From IMG/VR virus record IMGVR_UViG_3300027797_000175, positions 1 to 21,119 of that record: 21,119 bases of DNA; one strand, given 5' to 3'. Shown one piece after another: positions 5,901 through 12,193 of the stretch (its first letter is position 1; every line of letters starts with the position of its first letter). The notes beneath the pieces are model-generated. The model worked only from the letters and a program-made list of their open reading frames with translations, did not search any database and was not told the DNA's origin. This DNA is from a virus. The position numbers were made by a program, and so were the translations under genes.

Positions 5901-5928
5901 CCCCGGGGCTTCGGCTCCGGGGCTTTTT
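5901..5928 (+). terminator. Rho-independent terminator of the early rightward region
   Basis: CCCCGGGGC (5901-5909) and GCTCCGGGG (5914-5922) form a 9-bp stem with one G:T wobble, closed by a TTCG tetraloop and followed by CTTTTT. It terminates plus-strand transcription. On the minus strand no T-run follows, so it would not by itself stop the converging leftward operon, which ends at 5930. Confidence 0.9.
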
Positions 5929-5929
5929 A

Positions 5930-6070
5930 TTATCTGGTAGCGAGGATGGTCAGCAGGACAATGAGCGCGCCGGTAATCTGGCCAAGGATGAATGCCGGGC
6001 TGACATTAATCCGGGAGAGGCGCTGCTCTACCGAGGCACGCTTCTCAGGAGCCGGTGGGTTCAGCGGCAT
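5930..6070 (-). CDS. Single-pass membrane microprotein, 46 aa
   Basis: A short gene read on the minus strand from ATG 6070 to TAA at 5930. It begins MPLNPPAPEKRASVEQRL, then has one hydrophobic segment at about residues 26-44 (AFILGQITGALIVLLTILA) and ends after ATR. It overlaps the end of the upstream gene by 10 bases and is the last gene of the replication operon. The basic N-terminal half would face the cytoplasm. No family is recognised; the ribosome binding site is weak and expression probably depends on coupling. Confidence 0.6.
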   Translation of the reverse strand: MPLNPPAPEKRASVEQRLSRINVSPAFILGQITGALIVLLTILATR

Positions 6071-6288
6071 GAGCACTCGACTAACCGGGCTCGGCTGATG
6101 TCCAGGTTGGCCTTGGCAATCTCGAGCCGGACTGCGTACTCAGTATCGCAGAGCTTCTGGGCTGCCCAGGTACTGGTGCCGGATGCCACAAGCCGGGCAA
6201 ACTCCGTGGCCTGGGACTCCAGTGTCCGGCCAAGCTGCTCGGCTGCCTCTAGGTGGCGCTGATACTTATCCTGTACTTCGTCGGTCAT
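6061..6288 (-). CDS. Small helical protein, 75 aa
   Basis: Start at ATG 6288, behind AAGGAG and in an ATGA overlap with the primase-polymerase gene. The frame is open further upstream within that gene, but only this start has a ribosome binding site. The protein is almost all helix with heptad-like leucines and alanines (YQRHLEAAEQLGRTLESQATEFARL and LEIAKANLDISRARL) and ends CSCR. It may be a small coiled-coil accessory protein of the replication operon. No family is recognised. Confidence 0.65.
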   Translation of the reverse strand: MTDEVQDKYQRHLEAAEQLGRTLESQATEFARLVASGTSTWAAQKLCDTEYAVRLEIAKANLDISRARLVECSCR

Positions 6289-7169
6289 CGTACACTCCTT
6301 GCTGCGCGCAACGTGGTGGCCAGCCAACGGCTGCCATCCCGGCGCTCGGCATACTTCTCGCCCACCCCAGTGGGGTACTGCAAGAACAACTGCTCGATCT
6401 GCCCATCGCTCCACCCATACCGGGCAAGCCAGAGGCAGGCCTTGAAGGCCGTCTCCGACCTAGCGCCACGTGGCGCCGGGTTAATAATAATCTCGGTCAG
6501 CCATCCTGGCAGCTTTTCTAATGGCATCGGCTCGCCGGTATAGAGCCTTGTAGGCTGGCGCACTGCGGCCTCGGCTGCCCGGATCTCGGGGGCAAAGTCG
6601 TCAATGCTCCTTCGGGCGCGGCTATCAAGCATGAGCAGCCTGACCGGGAGCGGGTCGCGCTTCCAGTTCGAGGTGCCCGGTACCCGCAATACCCGGGGAA
6701 TATCGGCAACGGCATCCCCGCCGATGGCCTTGGCGATACCCTTCATGATGATGGTAGCGGTCGGAGATTCAATCTCTTCCCGGAGCAACCAGTAAAGATG
6801 GTAGCCGTTACCGGAGTCAACGATGATTGAGGGAGATACCCGGGCGCCGGAGATAACCCGGAAGGCCTCTTCCTTGGAGCTGAAGTTCTTGGCGTCAACG
6901 TCCGCCCAGAGTACGCCGACCTTGCCAGGGCAGTGGGCAGCGGTACCACCTCGACCGGTGCGCGGCACTACGCCGTAGTAGACATCCCAGTGCTCGGCTG
7001 AATGCCGGCCGGCTGTCTCAGAGGCGGCCAGCAGGCCGAGACCGGTGTCGTTAAGCTCGTGCCACGACTGCCGAATCTCAGGCCTGCCATCCCGACCCTT
7101 GCGGATCATGCGGATCTCGCCGAAGCCGGAGCTATCGCCCCAGATCTCAGCGAAGAACGCCACCGACAT
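6285..7169 (-). CDS. AEP-type primase-polymerase (PrimPol), 294 aa
   Basis: The N-terminal domain shows the archaeo-eukaryotic primase signature: WADVDAK with D90 and D92 (metal-binding DxD), SGNGYHLYW with H124 (sxH motif), and GGDAVADIPRVLRVPGTSNW at about 151-169, the GD...D..R..R.PGT.N pattern of phage and plasmid PrimPols. A helical C-terminal region (about 205-294) may help template binding. These enzymes make primers and can polymerise DNA at origins or forks. The stop overlaps the ATG downstream (ATGA) and its start overlaps the SSB stop (TAATG). No helicase domain is fused; DnaB is encoded separately upstream in the operon. Confidence 0.85.
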   Translation of the reverse strand: MSVAFFAEIWGDSSGFGEIRMIRKGRDGRPEIRQSWHELNDTGLGLLAASETAGRHSAEHWDVYYGVVPRTGRGGTAAHCPGKVGVLWADVDAKNFSSKEEAFRVISGARVSPSIIVDSGNGYHLYWLLREEIESPTATIIMKGIAKAIGGDAVADIPRVLRVPGTSNWKRDPLPVRLLMLDSRARRSIDDFAPEIRAAEAAVRQPTRLYTGEPMPLEKLPGWLTEIIINPAPRGARSETAFKACLWLARYGWSDGQIEQLFLQYPTGVGEKYAERRDGSRWLATTLRAARSVR

Positions 7170-7513
7170 TAGAACGGAAGGTTATCGTTACCGCCTGCCG
7201 ACGCATCGCGCTTCACCCAGGAAACGACGCCGACCTTGTATGCGGTAACATTGTGATAGACCTTGCCCTGAACCTCGCGGCTCTTGATGCTGCCCTCTAC
7301 TGCCACCGTGGCGCCCTTGTAGATGGCTTCCTGTACTGGCTTCTTGAGGTTCTCGTTGAACACAGCGATCTGATACCAGGTGCTGTCGCCATCGTCGTAT
7401 GAATTGCTTACGGCGATACTGAACTCAACGATATTATTTTCCCCGGCCTGCTTAGCGACCGGATCCTTGCCGACACGACCGACAAGCTGAGTGAGCTTCT
7501 TCTTCTCAGGCAT
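7169..7513 (-). CDS. ssb: Single-stranded DNA-binding protein, 114 aa
   Basis: An OB-fold SSB: LTQLVGRVGKDP at the start, NNIVEFSIAVSNSY, then TWYQIAVFNENLKKPVQEAIYKGATVAVEG, the typical order of strands and the W/F positions that stack on bases. It is shorter than cellular SSBs because the flexible linker is almost absent, but it keeps an acidic-type tip NDNLPF at the C-terminus. It protects ssDNA during replication and recombination and recruits partners through the tip. Its start overlaps the upstream nuclease gene and its stop overlaps the primase start. Confidence 0.92.
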   Translation of the reverse strand: MPEKKKLTQLVGRVGKDPVAKQAGENNIVEFSIAVSNSYDDGDSTWYQIAVFNENLKKPVQEAIYKGATVAVEGSIKSREVQGKVYHNVTAYKVGVVSWVKRDASAGGNDNLPF

Positions 7514-7844
7514 CTTCGCCCTCCTTATTTACTAGCCTGGAGAAATCCTCCAGGTCGCAGACAATCATAACCCTAGTCTGCTCGCCGGGTTTTGGATTAT
7601 CAGCTACCGCAAGCAGGCGCATCACGCCTGTCTCCGGCATCTCCATAATCCAGTTCCAATACCGGTCGCTCCAATACCCAGTGCCCTTCTTGCACTGAAC
7701 GAGGAACCGACCTGCCGCATCTGGCTTCCCGCCAAAGTGACCGACACGCTGTAGGCCAAGCCGCTTCGCGATGCGGCGTTCAAACTCTATGCCTCTACGC
7801 CTGGCCAACCGGCCGCGAGTAGATGGGCTCTGATCCTTAGCCAC
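7506..7844 (-). CDS. PD-(D/E)XK nuclease, probable Holliday junction resolvase-like, 112 aa
   Basis: GTG start at 7844, 8 bases inside the end of dnaB, with AGAGGG upstream; no good ATG is available. The core motif is readable: GIEFERRIAKRLG with E20/E22, then GGKPDAAGRFLVQCKKG with D42 and Q50-x-K52, the PD...(D/E/Q)xK nuclease signature. Its size and position beside SSB and DnaB match small resolvase-like or VRR-type endonucleases in phage replication operons, which resolve branched DNA before packaging. The Q in place of the usual D/E in the xK motif occurs in several nuclease subfamilies. The exact subfamily is uncertain. Confidence 0.75.
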   Translation of the reverse strand: MAKDQSPSTRGRLARRRGIEFERRIAKRLGLQRVGHFGGKPDAAGRFLVQCKKGTGYWSDRYWNWIMEMPETGVMRLLAVADNPKPGEQTRVMIVCDLEDFSRLVNKEGEDA

Positions 7845-9075
7845 GGAATGCTACCCTCTCTAGGTCAAACGATAGGGTCACGCGACCCACCCGACCCTGT
7901 CGGTTCTTTAGGATATCAAGCTCGACTGTCTCGGTGCCGAGTTCGCGCCAGATACCCATGACCAGGTCAGCATCCTGCTCGATAGCGCCGGACTCCCGGA
8001 GGTCATAGAGCTTGGGGTGCTTGTCATCGCGTAGCTCAACTGATCGGTTCAGCTGAGAGAGCGCCACAATCGGCACATCAAACTCACGAGCAATGGCCTT
8101 GAGGTTCCGGGAGATTCTTGTCACCCGCTGTACCTCTGATTCTTTTGTTTCGTCCTTAAGGATCTGGAGGTAGTCCACAATAATGCCGCCGATCCCACCG
8201 GCTACCATCTTGACCTTGGCAGCTGCGCCACGTAGCGTCGCTGTCGTTCCATGCGGATCATCCAGGTACCAGATATTAGACTGCGACCGATAACGCAGCG
8301 CCTCTTCGGCAGCGGCAGACTCCTCAAGGTTGAGGTTGCCACGCGTGACCCGGCTCGCGTCAATATTCCCGACACGAGATACTTCCCGGTCAAGCAATTG
8401 ATTGACCGACATCTCGAGAGACGCAAAGAGAATCGGCTTGCTCTGTACCTTAGCCCAGTGGTCGGCGATCTGTACTGCCAGCGCTGACTTGCCGACTGAC
8501 GGCCGGGCAGCAATGACAATCATATCCCCACCCTTGGCAGGCTGTACCAATTTATCCAGGGCAGCTAGGCCATACGATAGCCCCGGCTCCCCAGTAGCGC
8601 GTGCCTCTACCGCCTTGCGGTACTCGTTGACTGCCTGTACCGGGCTCAGCAACTTGCCACCGTCAGCGTCCGTGGATAGTCGAGAGACCTCCTCGGATAC
8701 ACCGGCAAGCAGTTCCTCTGAGCCGCTATCGCTATTGGCCTGGCGGCTGATCCGCGCTGCCATCATGACGATCTGTCGCTTGAACCATAGATTGCGGACG
8801 ATGGTGGCGTACTCCTCCACCGGTGCCGTATAGCCGGCGCCTACCTCGCGGATGGCGTCAAACAATACCTGCTGATCACCGCCCAGAGTCACGACATCAA
8901 CGGACTTCGCCTTGCGGGTCAGCTCCACCATCTGGTCGTAGGCCTCGCGGAATTCCGGTACGTGGAAATACTCCCCACGAAGGACGCCCTGTAGTTGGGC
9001 GATCTTCGCCGGGTCGAGGAGCAGGCGCCCGATCAGCGCCTGCTCCGTCTCCCTGCTATAAGGCAGGTCGGTCAT
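7837..9075 (-). CDS. dnaB: Replicative DNA helicase, DnaB family, 412 aa
   Basis: A DnaB-type helicase with an N-terminal helical domain (about 1-105, starting PYSRETEQALIGRLLLDP) and a C-terminal RecA-like motor. Walker A is ARPSVGKSA at 190-198, the next conserved block is FASLEMSVNQL at 218-227, Walker B is GIIVDYLQIL near 297-306, and the C-terminal ESGAIEQDAD and KNRQGRVG blocks (361-370, 390-397) are intact. It is slightly shorter than the cellular enzyme of about 450-470 residues. It unwinds DNA 5' to 3' at the fork. Start overlaps the stop of the annealing-protein gene (TAATG). No separate helicase loader is seen in the window. Confidence 0.95.
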   Translation of the reverse strand: MTDLPYSRETEQALIGRLLLDPAKIAQLQGVLRGEYFHVPEFREAYDQMVELTRKAKSVDVVTLGGDQQVLFDAIREVGAGYTAPVEEYATIVRNLWFKRQIVMMAARISRQANSDSGSEELLAGVSEEVSRLSTDADGGKLLSPVQAVNEYRKAVEARATGEPGLSYGLAALDKLVQPAKGGDMIVIAARPSVGKSALAVQIADHWAKVQSKPILFASLEMSVNQLLDREVSRVGNIDASRVTRGNLNLEESAAAEEALRYRSQSNIWYLDDPHGTTATLRGAAAKVKMVAGGIGGIIVDYLQILKDETKESEVQRVTRISRNLKAIAREFDVPIVALSQLNRSVELRDDKHPKLYDLRESGAIEQDADLVMGIWRELGTETVELDILKNRQGRVGRVTLSFDLERVAFRG

Positions 9076-9665
9076 TAGCCTACCTTCACAACATCAACGG
9101 CCTGCTGGAATGCAGCGCCCTTGGTGTTGACTTCACCGATAAGCTTGTCGATATCGGCAAAGGTATACTCAGCCGACGAGGTGCGGCCAGTGACGAGGGC
9201 GGACAAAGCCTTGAGCTGCTCAGCTCCGAGGCCTGCCTCCGTTGCCATGGCAAAGAACTTCTTCTTCATCGGGTCGGTTGCGAGTCGCTCTGCACCCTGG
9301 CGCTCCGGCTGAGCGACTACCTCGTCGCCACCGCGCTTAGAAGCAACCTCATCTTCCGAGGCAATCCGCTTTGACGGAAGACCTGCGGCAACGATAGCCC
9401 GGCCTACTGCCGAGGTCTCGCAATTCTCTAGCTCGCTGCCGCGAGTATAGGGCGTGCTCCCTGGGATGTTCATTGCCGAGTGTCCGGTGCCGGCGGGACG
9501 AGCCTCGTCAGCGGTACGGTATACCTCAGCACGTACAACCACGCGGCTGTCCGTCAGGTTAATGATCGAGGTCTCAACGCGAGCCTCAGGGTACTGGCCG
9601 TAGAACGAGCGGAGTCGCTCGGCTACATCAACGTAATCCTTTAGCGCTGTCTTGTCGAAAGCCAT
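9075..9665 (-). CDS. Erf/Rad52-like single-strand annealing protein, 196 aa
   Basis: The N-terminal part (YVDVAERLRSFYGQYPEARV, then alternating strands with VVVRAEVYR) leads to SELENCETSAVGRAIVAAGL at about 77-95, which matches the ExxxTSAxGRAL signature of phage annealing proteins of the Erf/Rad52-like group. The C-terminal part (about 125-196) is a separate helical region after a charged linker. It follows directly after a Cas4/RecB-like exonuclease gene (one base apart), the classic exonuclease plus annealing protein pair for phage recombination. Strong ribosome binding site GAGGAGG. Subfamily assignment needs a profile search. Confidence 0.7.
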   Translation of the reverse strand: MAFDKTALKDYVDVAERLRSFYGQYPEARVETSIINLTDSRVVVRAEVYRTADEARPAGTGHSAMNIPGSTPYTRGSELENCETSAVGRAIVAAGLPSKRIASEDEVASKRGGDEVVAQPERQGAERLATDPMKKKFFAMATEAGLGAEQLKALSALVTGRTSSAEYTFADIDKLIGEVNTKGAAFQQAVDVVKVG

Positions 9666-9666
9666 G

Positions 9667-10386
9667 TCAGTCCTCCTCTACTTCCCAGCAACGGGTCTCA
9701 AATGGGCAGTACCCACAGAGCCAGTTGCGCTTACCGCCTGATCCGGCCAGACGTTCCGGCAGCTTGCCAGTCTCCTGGAAGCTTGCAAGTGCACCCACCC
9801 TGGACTCCACCTCGGCATCCCACGATGGATCGTACTCAAGGACGTACTCCTTAATCGCAAAGTCGTCCTTGCAAATGTAGGCGAACCGCACAGACTTGAG
9901 CTTATCCCCAAGTGGTGGGATCACCTCGCCGTCGCGACGGACTCCGCCGTACTTACGAAGGCAGTACACATAGGCCTTTGTCTGGCCAATATGGTCTTCC
10001 TTTGGTCCGTCGAGCTTCTTAAAGCCCCAGGACTTAGTGGTCTTGTACTCCAAGACCTGCGCCTCGTCCGGCGACAGCATGATCACGCCGTCTACAGAAC
10101 CGGTGAGGTTGAGGTCTGGCGAGTAGATCTTTACCTCGTCGTATACCGGGAGCCCTGCCGTATTGGCAACGGCCTCCTGGATAAACTCGTGGTAGATATG
10201 ACCCTGGCGTAGGGCACGCTTGCTCGATGGGTCTCGCTCGTCCGACGGTACGGTGGCGCGGATCTCGTATACGGCCTTCCGGTCGCAGCCATAGAGGCTG
10301 GATGGGTGCCACTTGCCGTCGGGTAGCCGAGCTGTCTCGAGCTGCTCAATATGGGCGTCCATTGCCCCGGAGATGGTGAATTCCAT
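9667..10386 (-). CDS. Cas4/RecB-like PD-(D/E)XK exonuclease with Fe-S cysteines, 239 aa
   Basis: ATG 10386 is chosen because GAAAGGAG lies 6 bases upstream; longer readings would run through the promoter. Visible motifs: HPSSLYGCDRKAVYE with C34, RQGHIYHEFI with H66, GSVDG with D99, EYKTT with E113 and K115, QTKAYVYC with Q135, and a C-terminal CGYCPFETRC with C224, C227 and C233. C34 plus the three late cysteines form the 4Fe-4S site of Cas4/AddB-type nucleases. The likely role is resecting DNA ends for the annealing protein encoded next. It is the first gene of the leftward operon. There are no CRISPR repeats or cas1/cas2 nearby, so it is not an adaptation Cas4. Confidence 0.88.
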   Translation of the reverse strand: MEFTISGAMDAHIEQLETARLPDGKWHPSSLYGCDRKAVYEIRATVPSDERDPSSKRALRQGHIYHEFIQEAVANTAGLPVYDEVKIYSPDLNLTGSVDGVIMLSPDEAQVLEYKTTKSWGFKKLDGPKEDHIGQTKAYVYCLRKYGGVRRDGEVIPPLGDKLKSVRFAYICKDDFAIKEYVLEYDPSWDAEVESRVGALASFQETGKLPERLAGSGGKRNWLCGYCPFETRCWEVEED

Positions 10387-10410
10387 GCGGTACTCCTTTC
10401 TTGGATGGGC

Positions 10411-10425
10411 ATCATAACAGGGTCT
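10411..10425 (-). promoter_or_regulatory. Extended -10 promoter for the leftward replication operon
   Basis: On the minus strand the bases read AGACCCTGTTATGAT: a -10 TATGAT (10416-10411) with TGT directly before it and the ACCCTG element shared with three other promoters. No clear -35 is seen at 17 bases. A start near 10404 would leave an 18-base leader before the ATG at 10386. It is divergent from the promoter at 10453-10464. Confidence 0.6.
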
Positions 10426-10452
10426 GGAAAAGTCTGCACACGTTTTGAAAAA

Positions 10453-10464
10453 CCCTGGTACACT
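10453..10464 (+). promoter_or_regulatory. Extended -10 promoter of the tRNA-like RNA
   Basis: CCCTGGTACACT: -10 TACACT (10459-10464) with TGG before it and the AACCCTG element; a poor -35 TGCACA lies 18 bases upstream. The expected start, 6-7 bases after the -10, coincides with G10471, the first base of the tRNA-like acceptor stem. Confidence 0.55.
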
Positions 10465-10470
10465 GCCACC

Positions 10471-10541
10471 GGGCCCGTGCAGATGGTCTCGCGCTATTGC
10501 GGAGACGTAACGCCAGGTGCAACTCCTGGCCGGGTCCACCA
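10471..10541 (+). ncRNA. 71-nt tRNA-like RNA with encoded CCA, no D-arm
   Basis: GGGCCCG (10471-10477) pairs with CGGGTCC (10531-10537) as a 7-bp acceptor stem whose third pair is G:T, followed by A (discriminator) and CCA (10539-10541). The T-arm is CCAGG (10513-10517), loop TGCAACT, CCTGG (10525-10529), with an extra pair G10512:C10530; T54, C56 and A58 positions are kept but position 55 is G. Between them there is no normal D-arm. Instead GTCTC (10486-10490) pairs with GAGAC (10502-10506), and an inner CGC/GCG closes a TATT loop. A G3:U70 pair with A73 is the alanyl-tRNA synthetase signature, and a missing D stem recalls the tRNA-like end of tmRNA. It may be aminoacylated, or act as a leader for the gene at 10567. 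It could also be a decayed tRNA. Confidence 0.7.
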
Positions 10542-10555
10542 GTATCTAGATACAG
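10540..10555. promoter_or_regulatory. Palindromic site shared with the left noncoding region
   Basis: CAGTATCTAGATACAG contains the perfect 12-bp palindrome GTATCTAGATAC (10542-10553). It begins at the CCA of the tRNA-like RNA and runs into the AGGAGG ribosome binding site of the gene at 10567. Three less perfect copies lie at 25-103. It may be an operator, or in RNA a small hairpin that affects CCA-end processing and ribosome access. Confidence 0.5.
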
Positions 10556-10566
10556 GAGGTAGTTAT

Positions 10567-10815
10567 ATGCAAGTTACTGTAACTAGTAATCTAAGAGAGG
10601 AGCTTGAGAAGACAAGCGATCCTCTCAAGCGCAAGGCATTGAAGGCCGCCATTTACATGAAGATGGAGAAGAGGCTTGAGAAGCTTCTTGGCAAGGCAGC
10701 ACTCAACATGCCGTCGAGCACTGTCTGGGTTGGCAAGGGTGTCCAAATGGTATACGGAAACCACGGTTACAGGCGGGATGCGCGCAAGACCCGGCGCAAC
10801 TTCTCGGTCTGGTAG
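10567..10815 (+). CDS. Small basic hypothetical protein, 82 aa
   Basis: ATG 10567 follows CAGGAGG by 7 bases; the frame is open upstream through the tRNA-like RNA, but that would be implausible as coding. The protein is basic and helical in residues 8-46 (LREELEKTSDPLKRKALKAAIYMKMEKRLEKLL) and has an aromatic, arginine-rich C-terminus (YGNHGYRRDARKTRRNFSVW). This suggests nucleic acid binding. It is directly downstream of the tRNA-like RNA and probably shares its transcript. No family is recognised. Confidence 0.7.
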   Translation: MQVTVTSNLREELEKTSDPLKRKALKAAIYMKMEKRLEKLLGKAALNMPSSTVWVGKGVQMVYGNHGYRRDARKTRRNFSVW

Positions 10816-10842
10816 CCGCCAAAGTCAACGCAATTTCTAGAA

Positions 10843-10854
10843 CCCTGTTATAGT
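10843..10854 (+). promoter_or_regulatory. Extended -10 promoter for the exonuclease-lysis operon
   Basis: CCCTGTTATAGT: -10 TATAGT (10849-10854) with TGT directly before it and the AACCCTG element. No good -35 is visible. The start would be near 10861, giving a 38-base leader ending in AGGAGG before the ATG at 10899. Confidence 0.6.
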
Positions 10855-10898
10855 CTAAGCGGCGGACATCAGTCTGTCATGTAGCTAGGAGGTTCACC

Positions 10899-11681
10899 AT
10901 GTTGTGGACGCTAGATTTGGACCGCCGCCTGTTGGCAGCGGAAGCCTCGTTCGGGGGAGCAACAGCCAAGGAGTTGGCCAAGAAGCTCACCACAGATCTG
11001 GGGACTCCGTTTTCGGAAGACCAGATCCGCAACCGGCTCAAGCGCATTAAGGCGCAGATCGATGCCCACGACACGGCTCGTACGGTATCGCAGGACGAGC
11101 AGAAGTTCGCCCTGGCAGATCTTCCAAAGGATCGCTATGTCGGGCCACGCCTGGCATTCTTTGACATCGAGACCACGGGTCTTAAGGCACACGTAGGACG
11201 CATGCTGTGGGGTTCTATTGCAGACTCCTGGGGCAACGTCGAGAGCTTCTCGATTGAGGACTATCCGGGGAAGACCCCTATTGACGACAGCGAGCTGGTC
11301 GATGCCTATGCTCGCCGTCTGGAGAAGTACGATGGCGAATGGGTTTCGTGGAACGGTAAGCTCTTCGATGTGCCGTTTATGAATGCTCGTCTGCTTAAGG
11401 GTGGCAAGGAGATCGTCCGTGGGGACCGAGTCCATGTTGACCTTATGTACTATTCGAAGGGATCGTCAGCCCGTATCGGCACGAGCCGACTGGCAGGTGT
11501 TCAGGACTTCTTCAAGACCGGCAACTCAAAGACGCCGCTTGACTTTGATACCTGGAACATGGCAATCTCCGGAGATCACGATGCAATCCAGAATGTGGGT
11601 CAGCACTGCGAGGCCGACTGTCTCGTCCTTCGGGATGTGTACGAGCACCTCAAGCCGCTTATCCGAAACAAGCACCGCTAG
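10899..11681 (+). CDS. RNase H-fold 3'-5' exonuclease (DnaQ-like) with N-terminal helical domain, 260 aa
   Basis: ATG 10899 follows TAGGAGG. Residues about 84-255 show the DEDD exonuclease motifs: FFDIETTGL (D89, E91), SWNGKLFDVPF (N152, D157), VHVDLMYY (D181) and HCEADCLVLRDVYEHL (D240). This matches the RNase_H_2/YprB-like group of single-strand exonucleases. The first 60 residues form a helical segment (AKELAKKLTTDLGTPFSEDQIRNRLKRIKAQ) that looks like a helix-turn-helix or other small DNA-binding module. It likely trims DNA or RNA ends, perhaps degrading host nucleic acid or assisting repair. It starts an operon that ends with lysis genes. Confidence 0.85.
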   Translation: MLWTLDLDRRLLAAEASFGGATAKELAKKLTTDLGTPFSEDQIRNRLKRIKAQIDAHDTARTVSQDEQKFALADLPKDRYVGPRLAFFDIETTGLKAHVGRMLWGSIADSWGNVESFSIEDYPGKTPIDDSELVDAYARRLEKYDGEWVSWNGKLFDVPFMNARLLKGGKEIVRGDRVHVDLMYYSKGSSARIGTSRLAGVQDFFKTGNSKTPLDFDTWNMAISGDHDAIQNVGQHCEADCLVLRDVYEHLKPLIRNKHR

Positions 11682-11689
11682 GGGGTAGT

Positions 11690-12193
11690 ATGGGGGCGTT
11701 TAAGAATCGTGACATCGATGAAAAGAACGCCCTTCGCGAGGCCGCAAGGGCTCGCGGGGGGCAATATACCGACAGCTTTGAGGGCACGTTCTCAGTCATT
11801 TATTCGGAAGCCCTTGAGCTACTTATCAATCGCCAGCGTAAATATGGCCCAGAGAATATCCGGCAGCAAGGAATCTATGGTGTCATTACTCGGATTGCTG
11901 ACGATAAACTTGCGCGGGTAAAGCAGTCACTAAACGGAACGCTCGAGAACGGTAGGCTTGAACTTGAACCGATTGGGAGCAGGGGTAACACTGGCGAAGG
12001 GGACGATAGCTTTGAGGACGCCCTCCTAGATATTGCCAACTACGCGCTGATCGCCCTGGCCCTCCATCGTGGCGAGTGGGGCAAGCCACTTATTGAAGAC
12101 ATGGAAGACGACTTTGACAAGTTCATTGATGACTGGTCGAAGGAAGACGACTTTGATCTTCCTGATATCCTAAACAATATTGGAGACCTGTAA
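11690..12193 (+). CDS. NMAD1 (DUF1599)/MazG-like all-alpha protein, 167 aa
   Basis: ATG 11690 sits 8 bases after the exonuclease stop with an AGGGGGTAG site. The core FSVIYSEALELLINRQRKYG, GIYGVITRIADDKLARV and SFEDALLDIANYALIALAL (about 34-126) follows the nucleotide-modification-associated domain 1 pattern, related to all-alpha NTP pyrophosphatases: an acidic helix with E..D metal ligands and a DxANYA helix. In phages this domain is linked with modified bases or dNTP pools. After it comes an extremely acidic tail (about 134-167, EDMEDDFDKFIDDWSKEDDF), unusual for the family. It may be a housecleaning pyrophosphatase; I see no base-modification genes nearby. Confidence 0.7.
   Translation: MGAFKNRDIDEKNALREAARARGGQYTDSFEGTFSVIYSEALELLINRQRKYGPENIRQQGIYGVITRIADDKLARVKQSLNGTLENGRLELEPIGSRGNTGEGDDSFEDALLDIANYALIALALHRGEWGKPLIEDMEDDFDKFIDDWSKEDDFDLPDILNNIGDL

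Noticed and set aside
5901-5928. Terminator acting in both directions
   Set aside because: In the minus-strand transcript the stem is followed by GGAGACC, not by a T-run, so only plus-strand termination is supported.
10471-10541. Interpretation of the tRNA-like sequence as a phage attachment site copied from a host tRNA gene
   Set aside because: An attP would carry only the 3' part of a tRNA. Here the 5' acceptor strand also pairs, a promoter precedes it, and no integrase is present in the window.
10573-10583. GTTACTGTAAC palindrome at the start of the gene at 10567, resembling the operator at 4965
   Set aside because: It is short, lies in coding sequence and matches only the half-site core; too weak to call a site.
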